This document shows positions 54,272-63,900 of a stretch of 64,000 bases of DNA, piece by piece. Positions within the stretch are counted from its first letter, which is position 1. Every line of letters begins with the position of its first letter. The stretch comes from JANXXV01 sp038200305. Lineage in GTDB: Bacteria; Acidobacteriota; Terriglobia; Bryobacterales; Bryobacteraceae. Both the position numbers and the translations under genes were made by a program. Below the pieces are notes generated by a model. It did not search any database and had not been told where the DNA came from. It saw only the letters and a program-made list of their open reading frames with translations. The DNA is taken from NCBI GenBank assembly GCA_038200305.1, contig JBBPYD010000104.1, forward strand, positions 1-64,000, read 5' to 3'.

Positions 54272-56026
54272 ATGACTCTTTTTGATATGTCGAGCACAAG
54301 AATACAGTCTACTACGGTGCGGCACGCGGTCCTGGGTGCGTTTATTGGGTTCTGCTGCACGAGTTACGGCGCGGATGCGGATCTAATTCTGCATAACGGA
54401 AAGATCGTCACGGTGGATGCGCGCTTCTCCATCGCGCAGGCCGTGGCGGCGAAAAATGGAAAGATCGTCGCCGTGGGAGACAGCCGGACGATCCTGGTGG
54501 CGGAACGCGGGCCACATACGAAGGTCATCGATCTCGCAGGAAAGATGGTGCTGCCGGGGTTGATTGACAGCCACGTGCATCCACTGGGCGCCGGCCTCAG
54601 CGAGCTTCGCTCTCCGCTACCGGTTCTGGATTCGTATGCCGCGGTGCAACGCTACATCGTGGACCGGGCGAAGACAACGCCGAAGGGGCAGTGGATCGTG
54701 GTGCCGCGCACGTTCCCGACAAGGCTTGCGGAGATGCGCATGCCCACGCGCGACGTCCTGGATGTTGCGAAAGAGCATCCGGTGATGTTTGACGCAAGTT
54801 ATGTAGTGGTAGCGAATTCGTTGGGGCTAAAGGTTTCCGGGATCACGCGCGATACCCCGAATCCGCCGGGCGGCGAGATTGTGAAGGATGCCCGTGGCGA
54901 GCCGAACGGCATTTTGCGGAACGCGCAGGCGCTTTTAAAGGGCGTTGAGAGTACGGAGCAGTTTACTGAGGCAGAGAAGCTGGATGCATTGCAGGGCCAA
55001 CTCAAGCGTTATACGCAGGCTGGGCTAACGTCTGTGATCGATCGGGCGCTGACACCGGAGGAGATTGCGCTGTACGGGAAGCTGAAGGCGCAGGGACGGC
55101 TTCCTATCCGCGTGGTGATGACGTGGCGGATGCCGACTGCTGGGACGGCGGACGAACTGGTGGCGAAGATTCGCGCGGCCCCCTATCGCACAGACACCGG
55201 AGACGATTGGCTGCGGTTCGGCATCTTCAAAGTGACGTTGGATGGCGGGATGACCATCGGCACCGCGTATCAGCGCGGGCCATATGGAGCGTTCGGAAAG
55301 CAGCTTTACGGAATGACAGATCCGGACGATCGCGGGCAGTTGTTCGTTCCACCGGACAAGCTGCTGGCCATTATGCGCGCAGCCAGGGACAAGGGCTGGA
55401 CGTTGACGGCCCACTCGCAAGGCGGGGGCGCCGTGGATGCGTTGCTGAATACATTTGAGGCTTTGGACCGGGAACGTCCGCTTGCTCCGTCGCGCTCGCA
55501 TTTGATGCATGCCAGCTTTCAGACGCCGGAAGCCATTGCGAAGGCAAAGCGGTTGGGCGTGCTGGCGGATGTGCAGCCGGCTTGGCTGTATCTGGATGGA
55601 GAGGCGCTGGAAAAAGTTTTTGATACCCGGCTAAACCCAGACGGGATGAAGTACTTCTTCCCGCTGCGGTCTTATGTGGATGCGGGTGTCGTCTTTGCCG
55701 GCGGCAGCGACCACATGATTGGCCATGATAAGAACCACGCGGTGAATCCCTACAACCCGTTTATGGGAATGTGGACGGAAGTCACGCGGCTGAAGCGGGA
55801 TGGAAAGGTGCTACATCCGGAGCAGAAGATCACGCGGCAGGATGCGCTGCGGAGCTACACCATCTGGGGAGCGTATTTGCAGTCCGGGGAGAAGCTGAAA
55901 GGCTCGATTGAGATGGGTAAGCTGGCCGATTTCGTGGTGATTGATCGCGATTTCCTGGCGTGCCCGGAGGCGCAGATCAAAGACATCGAGCCCGTGACCG
56001 TCGTTCTAGGCGGAAAGGTACTGTAA
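54272..56026 (+). CDS. Exported amidohydrolase (YtcJ-like, amidohydrolase 3 family)
   Basis: This 584-residue protein has an N-terminal hydrophobic signal (about residues 16-33). The amidohydrolase architecture follows: a small beta domain (DADLILHNGKIVTVD), the metal motif H101-V-H103 in GLIDSHVHPLG, WTLTAHSQGGGAVDA, and the FAGGSDHMIGHDKNH motif carrying the late Asp. The C-terminal strand GKLADFVVIDRDFLA is typical. YtcJ-like enzymes hydrolyse amide or related bonds in small molecules; the substrate is unknown. It precedes gap by 47 bp. Confidence 0.88.
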   Translation: MTLFDMSSTRIQSTTVRHAVLGAFIGFCCTSYGADADLILHNGKIVTVDARFSIAQAVAAKNGKIVAVGDSRTILVAERGPHTKVIDLAGKMVLPGLIDSHVHPLGAGLSELRSPLPVLDSYAAVQRYIVDRAKTTPKGQWIVVPRTFPTRLAEMRMPTRDVLDVAKEHPVMFDASYVVVANSLGLKVSGITRDTPNPPGGEIVKDARGEPNGILRNAQALLKGVESTEQFTEAEKLDALQGQLKRYTQAGLTSVIDRALTPEEIALYGKLKAQGRLPIRVVMTWRMPTAGTADELVAKIRAAPYRTDTGDDWLRFGIFKVTLDGGMTIGTAYQRGPYGAFGKQLYGMTDPDDRGQLFVPPDKLLAIMRAARDKGWTLTAHSQGGGAVDALLNTFEALDRERPLAPSRSHLMHASFQTPEAIAKAKRLGVLADVQPAWLYLDGEALEKVFDTRLNPDGMKYFFPLRSYVDAGVVFAGGSDHMIGHDKNHAVNPYNPFMGMWTEVTRLKRDGKVLHPEQKITRQDALRSYTIWGAYLQSGEKLKGSIEMGKLADFVVIDRDFLACPEAQIKDIEPVTVVLGGKVL

Positions 56027-56073
56027 GATTGTTATAGAACCCCAAACAATCCTATAAGGAGAAATTTTAGTAA

Positions 56074-57111
56074 ATGGCAATAAAAGTGGGCATCAACGGC
56101 TTCGGCCGCATTGGCCGGAATGTCGTTCGTGCAGCTCTGCACAATCCGGAAGTCGAAATTGTGGCAGCCAACGATCTGACCGACACCAAGACGTTGGCGC
56201 ACCTATTGAAGTACGACTCTACGCTGGGCCAATTGAAGGAAGAAGTAAAGATTGACGGCGATTCCGTGGTGGTTGGCGGCAAGAAAATTAAAATCTTCGC
56301 CATCAAGGATCCTGCTGAGATCGACTGGAGTTCGCTCGGTGTACAGATCGTGGTGGAATCGACGGGCCGTTTCACGAACGCGAAGGATGCGGCGAAGCAC
56401 CTGCGCGGCACTGTGAAGAAGGTCATCATTTCCGCGCCTGCAACGGAAGAAGATATCACGCTGGTGCTGGGCGTCAACGACGACAAGTACGATCCGGCAA
56501 AGCACAACATCGTTTCAAACGCATCTTGCACAACCAATTGCCTGGCGCCAGTGGTGAAGGTGTTGCATGAGAAGTTCGTCATCCAGAAGGGCTCGATGAC
56601 GACCATTCACAGCTATACCAATGATCAACCGGTGCTGGATTTTCCGCACAAGGATCTGCGCCGTGCGCGCGCCGCCGCGGTGAACATGATTCCGACTTCG
56701 ACGGGTGCCGCAAAGGCGATCGGCCTGGTGATGCCGGCCCTGAAGGGCAAGCTGGACGGCTACTCCATGCGCGTGCCCACGCCGGACGTTTCGGTGGTGG
56801 ACCTTGTGGCTGTTACCGAAAAGACGACCACGACTGACGAAGTGAATGCTGTGCTAAAGGCTGCCGCGGAAGGCGAACTGAAGGGAATTCTGGCTTATAC
56901 TGCCGACCCAGTGGTTTCGTCCGATATGCTGCACAATTCGAACAGCTCCATTGTGGACTCGCTGCTGACCAAGGTGCTGGATGGCAATCTCGTGAAGGTG
57001 GTTGCGTGGTACGACAACGAGTGGGGCTACTCCTGCCGCGTGGTCGATCTAGTGGGTTTTCTGGCGAAGAAGGGCCTTGTAGCCGTCGAGCCGAGCCTAG
57101 TGTCAGCTTAG
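56074..57111 (+). CDS. gap: Glyceraldehyde-3-phosphate dehydrogenase, type I
   Basis: This 345-residue enzyme converts glyceraldehyde 3-phosphate and NAD to 1,3-bisphosphoglycerate in glycolysis. It has the Rossmann start KVGINGFGRIGRNV, an NAD-type Asp in AANDLTD (D34), the catalytic C152 in SNASCTTNCLAP, H179 in TIHSYTNDQ and the C-terminal WYDNEWGYSCRVVDL. The ATG at 56074 follows AAGGAGAA at about 12 bp, slightly long spacing. It overlaps the convergent isocitrate dehydrogenase gene by 9 bp at the 3' end. Confidence 0.98.
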   Translation: MAIKVGINGFGRIGRNVVRAALHNPEVEIVAANDLTDTKTLAHLLKYDSTLGQLKEEVKIDGDSVVVGGKKIKIFAIKDPAEIDWSSLGVQIVVESTGRFTNAKDAAKHLRGTVKKVIISAPATEEDITLVLGVNDDKYDPAKHNIVSNASCTTNCLAPVVKVLHEKFVIQKGSMTTIHSYTNDQPVLDFPHKDLRRARAAAVNMIPTSTGAAKAIGLVMPALKGKLDGYSMRVPTPDVSVVDLVAVTEKTTTTDEVNAVLKAAAEGELKGILAYTADPVVSSDMLHNSNSSIVDSLLTKVLDGNLVKVVAWYDNEWGYSCRVVDLVGFLAKKGLVAVEPSLVSA

Positions 57112-58122
57112 ATTTTCGACCATTAACTTATTAACGACAGCATCGGTGAATTGGGAGGTGCCTACGGTGCCTCCCACGTCCGATGTTAGGAACTTCCCGT
57201 CAGCGTAAACACTCTCAATCGCGGTATGCAGCCGGACGGATGCTTCCTTTTCGCCGATGTGATCCAACATCATGACGGAGGACAGCATGAGCGCCGTCGG
57301 ATTCGCAATTCCCTTCCCAGCGATATCCGGCGCGCTCCCGTGGACCGCTTCGAACACCGCGCTGGTTTCGCCCATATTCGCGCCAGGGGCGATACCGAGT
57401 CCGCCCACCAAGCCGGCCGCAAGGTCCGAGGCAATGTCGCCGTAGAGATTGGGCATCAGCAGAACGTCAAATGTTTCGGGCCGCATCACAAGCTGCATGG
57501 CGGCGTTGTCGACGATCAGTTCCTTGTATTCGATCTCCGGATATTCACTCGCCACCTCGCGGCAGCATCGGAGAAACAGACCGTCGCTGAGCTTCATGAT
57601 GTTTGCTTTGTGGACGGCGGTAACCTTCTTGCGTCCGAGTCTGGCGAAGTTGAATGCCGCCCGCGCGATGCGGATAGAGGCGTAGCGAGTAATGATTTTC
57701 AAGCTTTCGACGACATCCTTGATGATTTCGTGTTCGAGCCCCGAGTAGACATCTTCCGTGTTTTCACGGAAGATCACCATATCGATATTCACGTCCATGT
57801 AACGCGTTTTCACACCCGGAAGCGTGCGGACCGGACGGACATTCGCGAATAGATCCAGCTTCTTCCGCAGCGCCACGTTGACACTCGGGAACCCTCCGGC
57901 AATGGGAGTCGCGACCGGTCCTTTCAGCCCCAAGTGGGTGCGGTCCAGAGATTCCAGCACGTGTGGCGGTAGCACTTGACCAGCCTTGGTGATCACATCC
58001 GCGGTGAGTTCCACGCGTTCCCATTCGATCTTCACGCCGGTGGCGTTTACGGCTCGAACAGTGGCGTCGGCTACTTCGGGACCAATACCATCTCCAGGGA
58101 TCAACGTGACGGAGTAAGACAC
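57103..58122 (-). CDS. NAD-dependent isocitrate dehydrogenase-like protein
   Basis: This 339-residue member of the isocitrate/isopropylmalate dehydrogenase family has SVTLIPGDGIGPEV at the start, IFRENTEDVYSGLEH in the substrate loop, NLYGDIASDLAAGLVGGLG with the metal Asp, and AVFEAVHGSAPDIAGKG at the nucleotide site. E-N-T-E-D-x-Y-x-G is typical of the NAD-linked IDH3-type isocitrate dehydrogenases rather than of isopropylmalate or tartrate dehydrogenase. It would make 2-oxoglutarate in the TCA cycle. The gene is divergent from purH (38-bp gap) and convergent with gap. Confidence 0.9.
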   Translation of the reverse strand: MSYSVTLIPGDGIGPEVADATVRAVNATGVKIEWERVELTADVITKAGQVLPPHVLESLDRTHLGLKGPVATPIAGGFPSVNVALRKKLDLFANVRPVRTLPGVKTRYMDVNIDMVIFRENTEDVYSGLEHEIIKDVVESLKIITRYASIRIARAAFNFARLGRKKVTAVHKANIMKLSDGLFLRCCREVASEYPEIEYKELIVDNAAMQLVMRPETFDVLLMPNLYGDIASDLAAGLVGGLGIAPGANMGETSAVFEAVHGSAPDIAGKGIANPTALMLSSVMMLDHIGEKEASVRLHTAIESVYADGKFLTSDVGGTVGTSQFTDAVVNKLMVENLS

Positions 58123-58160
58123 TCTCAGATTATAGCGGTCACGTTTAAAATAGAAGGTTC

Positions 58161-59714
58161 ATGGCCAAAATTCAACGCGCGTTGCTGAGTGTCACTGACA
58201 AGACCGGTTTGGTCGAATTCGCCCGGGGACTGAGTGAATTGGGGGTCGAGCTGATCTCCACTGGTGGCACCGCTTCCGTGATTCGCGATGCGGGCCTGGG
58301 GGTGAAGGACATCTCCGATATGACCGGTTTTCCTGAGATGCTGGATGGCCGTGTGAAGACGATCCACCCGCGGGTTGCGGCTGGCGTGCTTGCGATTCGG
58401 AGCAATCCGGAGCACATGGGCGCGCTGCAAGAGCATTCGATTGGAACCATCGATATGGTGGTGGCGAATCTGTATGCGTTTGAGAAGGTGGCCGCGAATA
58501 TGGACGCTTCCGTTCATGACCTGATCGAGAATATCGATATCGGCGGGCCCACCATGATCCGCGCCGCAGCGAAGAACTATCAGGACGTGGCTGTGGTGGT
58601 TTCGCCTGGCGATTATCTGCCGATCCTGCAAGAACTGCGGGCGAATGCCGGCGAGCTTTCCATTGCCGCGTGTTGGCGGCTGGCAAAGAAGGCGTTCGCG
58701 TTGACGGCGAGTTACGATCGGGCGATTACGGCGCGGCTCGGCAGTATCGAATGGGACGGCGGTGCGTTCCAGGATACGCCCACTGCTCTGCCTGCCGTGC
58801 TGGACGTACATGCAGAGCGCACCACTGTGCTGCGGTATGGGGAAAACCCGCATCAACAGGCGGCGCTGTATTCGCTGAAGCGCGGAGGAATTGCGGCGGC
58901 TGAGCAGCTTCATGGCAAGGAGCTTTCGTACAACAATCTGGTGGATCTGGATGCGGCTTGGCATTTGATCCGGGAATTTGAGAGGCCTGCGGCGGCCATT
59001 ATCAAGCATACGAATCCGTGTGGGTGCGCTGAGCAGGCGTCGCTCGCGGAGAGTTACCGGAAGGCTTTGGAGGCGGACCCGATTTCGGCATTTGGCGGGG
59101 TGCTGGCTTTCAACCGCACGGTGGATGAGGAGACGGCGATGGAAGCCGTGAAGATTTTCACGGAGGCGATTGCCGCTCCGGATTATTCGGCCAAGGCGCT
59201 GTCGATTTTGGGTGCGAAGAAGAATCTTCGCTTGTTGAAGGTGAGCCCAGGAGCGGAGGAGTTGGTGGTGAAGTCGATTAACGGTGGCTACCTGGCTCAG
59301 ACGGCTGACCTGTACAGGTTGGATCGTGCGGCTGCGCAGGTGAAGACCGAACGGGCTCCGACGGACGAGGAATGGACGGCACTGGAGTTCGGCTGGAAGG
59401 TTTGCAAGCACGTGAAGTCGAATGCGATCGTGTACGCCAGGGCCGGCCAAAGTGTCAGCGTGGGCGCGGGACAGATGAGCCGGGTGGACTCGGTGAAGGT
59501 GGGGGCAATGAAGGCGGTGCTGCCGCTGAAAGGTACGGTGCTTGCTTCGGACGCATTCTTCCCGTTCCCCGATGGTGTGGAAGAGGCGGCGCAGCACGGA
59601 ATTACGGCTGTGATTCAGCCTGGCGGTTCAGTAAAGGATCAAGACGTGATTGCGGCCGCAAACCGGCTGGGACTGGCGATGGTCTTTACGGGTGTGCGGC
59701 ATTTCCGGCATTAA
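58161..59714 (+). CDS. purH: Bifunctional AICAR transformylase/IMP cyclohydrolase PurH
   Basis: This 517-residue enzyme performs the last two steps of IMP synthesis. The N-terminal cyclohydrolase (residues 1-195) has LISTGGTASVIRDAGL, GRVKTIHPRV and NIDIGGPTMIRAAAKN. The C-terminal transformylase has RYGENPHQQAALY, IIKHTNPCGCA with catalytic Lys-His, VGAGQMSRVDSV and the usual end MVFTGVRHFRH. The ATG at 58161 has AGAAGG just upstream. It lies 48 kb from purQLF, so purine genes are dispersed in this genome. It converges on the nuclease gene with an 11-bp gap. Confidence 0.98.
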   Translation: MAKIQRALLSVTDKTGLVEFARGLSELGVELISTGGTASVIRDAGLGVKDISDMTGFPEMLDGRVKTIHPRVAAGVLAIRSNPEHMGALQEHSIGTIDMVVANLYAFEKVAANMDASVHDLIENIDIGGPTMIRAAAKNYQDVAVVVSPGDYLPILQELRANAGELSIAACWRLAKKAFALTASYDRAITARLGSIEWDGGAFQDTPTALPAVLDVHAERTTVLRYGENPHQQAALYSLKRGGIAAAEQLHGKELSYNNLVDLDAAWHLIREFERPAAAIIKHTNPCGCAEQASLAESYRKALEADPISAFGGVLAFNRTVDEETAMEAVKIFTEAIAAPDYSAKALSILGAKKNLRLLKVSPGAEELVVKSINGGYLAQTADLYRLDRAAAQVKTERAPTDEEWTALEFGWKVCKHVKSNAIVYARAGQSVSVGAGQMSRVDSVKVGAMKAVLPLKGTVLASDAFFPFPDGVEEAAQHGITAVIQPGGSVKDQDVIAAANRLGLAMVFTGVRHFRH

Positions 59715-59725
59715 ACGCCGCGGCT

Positions 59726-60631
59726 TCATTGCAACCGGTTGTTGAGAATTGCGGCCAAGCGGTAGCCCGCCAGTCCGATGCGCTCTTTCGCCGTCTTTAG
59801 AAGTTGTGCGCGGTACTCCGCGGGGACACTTGGAGCGGGCATATTGGGTGCGTCCGGACCTAGTGAATACACCACTGACTTCGCAAGTTGAACGCTTTCC
59901 GCCACCCATGAATTCGTATCCAGACGGATAACCGGGTCCGCCGGTGCAGTGAGTCCTCCGGCGATTGCAGCCAGTTCCGCCCCGGAGTTTATTTTCGGAA
60001 GCGCATCGTCCCAGAGTTTGTGAACGTTCTTTGCTGGATCTTCGATTACAAACAAATTGCCGCCTTGATCGCCGCGATCCCGTTTTGTAATTTCATCCAG
60101 ATGCCGGCCGCTGAATCGAGATACACAATGCAATGGCTGATGGATATCGCCGATTAAGTGAACAAGCCAGGCTAAGTTGTACGGCGTTAAAGGCTCATTC
60201 CGCAGCGCATCCAGCCGGCTCCAAATATTGCGGACGTCTGGCTCCATACCCGCTTGCCCGCTGGCGATGTACGGAAGGTCGGTATAGTGCCAGTTTTTGT
60301 GCATCTTCATGTCGGGAAAACCGGGTAGCTGGGGAGTTGGATGCGGATCGCGGAAGCCGTCATCCCAGAACCGTGAATCTCCCTTGATCTGGTCGGGCCA
60401 AACTGAAGAACGGAGGAACGCCTCCAGGCCCCGGTCAGCGCCGTCTGGCATGCCGTTCACCCACGATTCATAGTCAGGGTGCGTTTTCAAAATCGAATCA
60501 ACCTGCACTTTCACCTCAGGCGAGAGGTGCTGGTAGGCGACGTACGCCACGGCCATGTGGCCGTCCTTATTCCACGCCGACAACGAAGAGACAGAAAAGA
60601 GGAGGACGAGAACCGCAGGCCAGGCTCTCAT
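59726..60631 (-). CDS. Secreted S1/P1-family nuclease
   Basis: This 301-residue protein has a signal peptide. Cleavage after LSA would expose W20, the N-terminal zinc ligand of S1/P1 nucleases, followed by NKDGH with H25. Further zinc-site residues appear in SVWPDQIK, NWHYTDLPY, LVHLIGDIHQPLHCV, RGDQGGN and KLWDDAL. These trinuclear-zinc enzymes degrade single-stranded DNA and RNA and cleave 3'-phosphate from nucleotides outside the cytoplasm. It follows the ABC ATPase gene on the same strand after 1 bp, so it may be co-transcribed with the exporter. Confidence 0.93.
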   Translation of the reverse strand: MRAWPAVLVLLFSVSSLSAWNKDGHMAVAYVAYQHLSPEVKVQVDSILKTHPDYESWVNGMPDGADRGLEAFLRSSVWPDQIKGDSRFWDDGFRDPHPTPQLPGFPDMKMHKNWHYTDLPYIASGQAGMEPDVRNIWSRLDALRNEPLTPYNLAWLVHLIGDIHQPLHCVSRFSGRHLDEITKRDRGDQGGNLFVIEDPAKNVHKLWDDALPKINSGAELAAIAGGLTAPADPVIRLDTNSWVAESVQLAKSVVYSLGPDAPNMPAPSVPAEYRAQLLKTAKERIGLAGYRLAAILNNRLQ

Positions 60632-60632
60632 G

Positions 60633-61361
60633 TTAGGTCGAACTCGCCGCGGATGCGCTTGCCCAGTCTTCCGGCGCTGTGCCTTCCGGAAGCAAAAGAC
60701 CCTTATCCAGATGCCGGATCTTGGTGGCGAATTTCGCCGCGTGCGGGTCGTGCGTGACCATCACGATGGTTTTCCCATATTCTTTATTTAGCCGCGACAG
60801 GAGCGTCAAGACATCCTGGGCCGATTGCGCATCCAGATTTCCGGTAGGCTCATCGGCCAGAATCAGGTCGGGATCGGTAACCAGCGCGCGGGCTATGGCG
60901 ACGCGCTGTTCCTGACCGCCGGAGAGCTGACGCGGCATGTGCCCAAGGCGATCGCCCAATCCAACCAGCTTCAGAGCCGTCTGGGCGTGTTCTAGCCGTT
61001 CTTTTTTCTTCAGATTCGTAAGCTTCAGCGGCAGCTCCACATTTTCGAGCGCAGTCAGCACTGGAATGAGATTGAAAGACTGGAAAATGAACCCAATGTG
61101 TTCGTTGCGCCAGTGCGCAATCGCGCGATCACTCAGTGCCCGGAGATTCTCCCCCAGGACCGCGATTTCACCGGATGACGGGCGATCCATCGCTGCAATC
61201 AGATGCAGCAGCGTCGATTTTCCGGAACCGGACGGACCCATGAGTGCGACAAATTCACCCTTGTGGATCTCGATATCGACGTCTTGCAGCGCAACCACCT
61301 TGAATTCGTCGCGGACGTACTGCTTGCCCAGATTTTTGGTTTCGATTACGACATCGCTCAT
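60633..61361 (-). CDS. ABC transporter ATP-binding protein, LolD/MacB type
   Basis: This 242-residue ATPase has Walker A GPSGSGKST (42-50), signature LSGGQEQRVAIARA (146-159) and Walker B LILADEPTGNLD (166-177). The latter wording marks the LolD/MacB/FtsE-like group. It energises the FtsX-type permeases encoded next to it. It starts 4 bp after the adaptor gene ends, with the order permease, permease, adaptor, ATPase in transcription. Export of a lipid, peptide or antibiotic is possible but not determined. Confidence 0.93.
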   Translation of the reverse strand: MSDVVIETKNLGKQYVRDEFKVVALQDVDIEIHKGEFVALMGPSGSGKSTLLHLIAAMDRPSSGEIAVLGENLRALSDRAIAHWRNEHIGFIFQSFNLIPVLTALENVELPLKLTNLKKKERLEHAQTALKLVGLGDRLGHMPRQLSGGQEQRVAIARALVTDPDLILADEPTGNLDAQSAQDVLTLLSRLNKEYGKTIVMVTHDPHAAKFATKIRHLDKGLLLPEGTAPEDWASASAASST

Positions 61362-61365
61362 AGCA

Positions 61366-62715
61366 CTATCCTTGTTTTACAAGGACTTTATCGCCATCCT
61401 TGAGATCCGCCGGAGGGTTCACGATTAGATCCTCACCGCCGATGAGACCTTCATCGACGCGAATGCCCTGTGACGTAACCGGTCCGGTTTTGATGGCGCG
61501 CTTCACGGCTTTCCCTTGGAAGATGATGAATACGGAATCGTTCTTCACAGCGGCAGCCGGCACAAACACAACCGGCTTAGCGGCGGCGGCGCTACCGGGT
61601 GAGGACTTCTCTTCGTTATAGAATGCTACGCTCGCATTCATTTCGGGACGAAGATAATCATCCGGATTGAGAACTTTAACTTTGACCTGAACGGTGGCCT
61701 TTTGACGATTTGCTTCCGGTGAGATTTCGTGGATTGCTCCTTCGTACTTGCGGTCCGGATATGCATCGGTCGTGATGATACCTTTCTGCTTCGGGCCGAG
61801 CTTGGCGAAGTCGTTCTGGTTGATATCCAGTTCCACTTGCAGGTCGTTCAGATCGGCTAGAGAAACGACGTATCCCTTTGCGCCACGGTCGCCGACAAAG
61901 CTGGTGGTCACGAACTCACCCTTCTCCACGGCTCGCTCGAGAATCGTACCGGTGACCGGGGCCTTGATGATGGTATTGGAAAGCTGTGTTTCCGCGAACG
62001 CTACCACGCCGCGTGCCTGTTCAATCTGACCGCGCACGGCATCCACCTGTTCAATGCGCGGGCCGATGCGGATGAGTTCGGAGGATTTTTCGAGGGAACC
62101 TACTCGCGCTACCTGACTGTCATACCGGGCCTGCGCATCATCGAGAGCTTGCTTGGAAAGAACGCCTTGGCTGACAAGCTCTTTCGTTCTGTCCAGGGTA
62201 ATGCGGGCGTTCTGCAAATCCGCGCGCGCCACATTCAGATCGGCAGTGGCACGCGAGATCTCTTCCGGACGCGAGCCGTTTTCGAGCTCTTTCAACCGGG
62301 CCTGAAGAGCCAACAAACTTCCACGCGCCTGCTGCAATTGCGCGCGGTACTCGTCGTCTTCCAGACGGACAATTGTTTGCCCTTCACGAACTTTGTCCCC
62401 TTTCTCAACTCCGATCCATGCTACGCGTCCTATCACCTTCGAAGCCACCTGTATGTTGTGTGCGGCAATGATGTAGCCAGTCGCATTCAGAATAATGCTG
62501 TTCCCGGACTTCGAACCGGCGGATACGGCGGACCGGACGCGCACTGTCTCTACTTCGGTAGCCGCGTTCAACTTGCCATAAACAAAACGGCCCATGCCGA
62601 GCAGGATCAGCAATACAATTCCCGAAACGATCCATCGAGTAGCCCATGGGGAGGGTTCGCTGGAACGCCGCTTTGCGCTGCGGTCGATCCTCAGACTTTT
62701 TAATTCAGTTTCCAT
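61366..62715 (-). CDS. HlyD/MacA-type periplasmic adaptor protein
   Basis: This 449-residue protein has one N-terminal membrane segment (about residues 28-46). The adaptor layout follows: a lipoyl-like half (VGRVAWIGVEKGDKVREGQT), a long coiled-coil hairpin with repeated Ala/Gln/Leu/Arg heptads (about residues 120-250), the other lipoyl half (IIKAPVTGTILERAVEKGEF) and a beta-barrel. It should link the inner-membrane ABC permeases to an outer-membrane channel. It lies between the permease gene (6-bp gap) and the ATPase gene (4-bp gap). Confidence 0.92.
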   Translation of the reverse strand: METELKSLRIDRSAKRRSSEPSPWATRWIVSGIVLLILLGMGRFVYGKLNAATEVETVRVRSAVSAGSKSGNSIILNATGYIIAAHNIQVASKVIGRVAWIGVEKGDKVREGQTIVRLEDDEYRAQLQQARGSLLALQARLKELENGSRPEEISRATADLNVARADLQNARITLDRTKELVSQGVLSKQALDDAQARYDSQVARVGSLEKSSELIRIGPRIEQVDAVRGQIEQARGVVAFAETQLSNTIIKAPVTGTILERAVEKGEFVTTSFVGDRGAKGYVVSLADLNDLQVELDINQNDFAKLGPKQKGIITTDAYPDRKYEGAIHEISPEANRQKATVQVKVKVLNPDDYLRPEMNASVAFYNEEKSSPGSAAAAKPVVFVPAAAVKNDSVFIIFQGKAVKRAIKTGPVTSQGIRVDEGLIGGEDLIVNPPADLKDGDKVLVKQG

Positions 62716-62721
62716 AGTTAT

Positions 62722-63888
62722 CTACACTTCACGCAGGGCCACCAGGATCTCTTTCTTTGCGGCATTGCGGGCAGGAAACAGACCGCCGATAGCTCCCATG
62801 AACAGGGCGAATAAGATACCAATCAGCATGATCAGCGGCGTGACACGGAACCGGAATGCAATCTCGCTGAACGTCTTAAAGCTCCCAATTCCAGTGGTGA
62901 TGTTATTCAACGGAAGCACAAGAATGCAGCCAAGTATGCCGCCGAGGGCCGACAACAGCAGGGACTCCACAAAGAAACTCATCAGAATGCCGCCGCGGGA
63001 AAAACCGAGCACTCGAAGCGTTCCGATCTCCTTTGCACGGCGCGATACGGCCGCGTACATCGTATTCATTGCCGCAAAACAACTGCCGACTGTCATGATG
63101 ATGGCCACGAAAATACCCAAGAATTCAATCGGCGCGGCAGAGTTGGTCTGCGATTCGAAATATTCCTTTTCGGGAACGGCATCGACGTTCAATTTCTGGT
63201 CGGTCTTGATGTCGTTGATGAGCGCGGTGGCGGCAACCGGATCAGTGGCGCGGACCAGAGCGGAACTCAGCACTTCAGAGCGATTGTAATCGGAACTGAC
63301 CTGGTTCAGATCGGCAAAGATCTCGCTATTCACGGCGGACTCGCCCGCACTCATAACCCCAACCACTTCCCAGTCGCCACGCCCAAATTTCAGTTTGCTT
63401 CCAATGCGGGCATTTGGGTAGCGCTTTTCGATGGACTTCCCAACCACGATTTCACGGCGGCCCGATTGGAACCAGCGCCCCGAATCGACTTTCAATCCCT
63501 CCCGCATCTCCAGGCCGATTGGCGTGATACCCCGGAGCGTTACATTCATGCCGGACGGGCTATCCACACTTTCGAGATTGATGACCGTCACCATTTCGAG
63601 AGATGCCAGCGGCTCGCCAGCTTGATTGCGGGCGATGCCAGGTTTGAATTTCAGATCCTGATAAGCACCACGGGTAAAGTTGCTGTTCAGTTCCGCGGTG
63701 GATCCTTTCCGCATGATCAAAACCTGGAGTGGATTTCCACTAGATTGAAATGCGCTCTGCAGACCGGCGACCAGCGCCAGAACCGCGAGCAGAACCGAAA
63801 CAGTCAATGCCACTCCAAGGGCTGTCATCAGAGTAGTGGTCTTACGGACCGTTAGATTGCGGAGATTGTAAGCAAGGGGAATCGCCAT
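62722..63888 (-). CDS. FtsX-family ABC transporter permease
   Basis: This 388-residue protein has one membrane helix near residues 18-45, a large periplasmic domain to about residue 260, and three C-terminal helices. That is the MacB/FtsX/LolC layout. The C-terminal loop SRRAKEIGTLRVLGFSRGGI and the last segment GLFPARNAAKKEILVALREV are typical. It starts 12 bp downstream of a second permease gene that is cut by the window edge. Confidence 0.92.
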   Translation of the reverse strand: MAIPLAYNLRNLTVRKTTTLMTALGVALTVSVLLAVLALVAGLQSAFQSSGNPLQVLIMRKGSTAELNSNFTRGAYQDLKFKPGIARNQAGEPLASLEMVTVINLESVDSPSGMNVTLRGITPIGLEMREGLKVDSGRWFQSGRREIVVGKSIEKRYPNARIGSKLKFGRGDWEVVGVMSAGESAVNSEIFADLNQVSSDYNRSEVLSSALVRATDPVAATALINDIKTDQKLNVDAVPEKEYFESQTNSAAPIEFLGIFVAIIMTVGSCFAAMNTMYAAVSRRAKEIGTLRVLGFSRGGILMSFFVESLLLSALGGILGCILVLPLNNITTGIGSFKTFSEIAFRFRVTPLIMLIGILFALFMGAIGGLFPARNAAKKEILVALREV

Positions 63889-63900
63889 GATCAGAAGTAC

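Noticed and set aside
56027..56073. Candidate TTGTTA/TATAAG promoter before gap
   Set aside because: A start from it would remove the AAGGAGAA ribosome site, so the fit is probably accidental.
58125..59597. 490-codon minus-strand frame over purH
   Set aside because: It is Arg/His-rich without domain features and antisense to an unmistakable purH.
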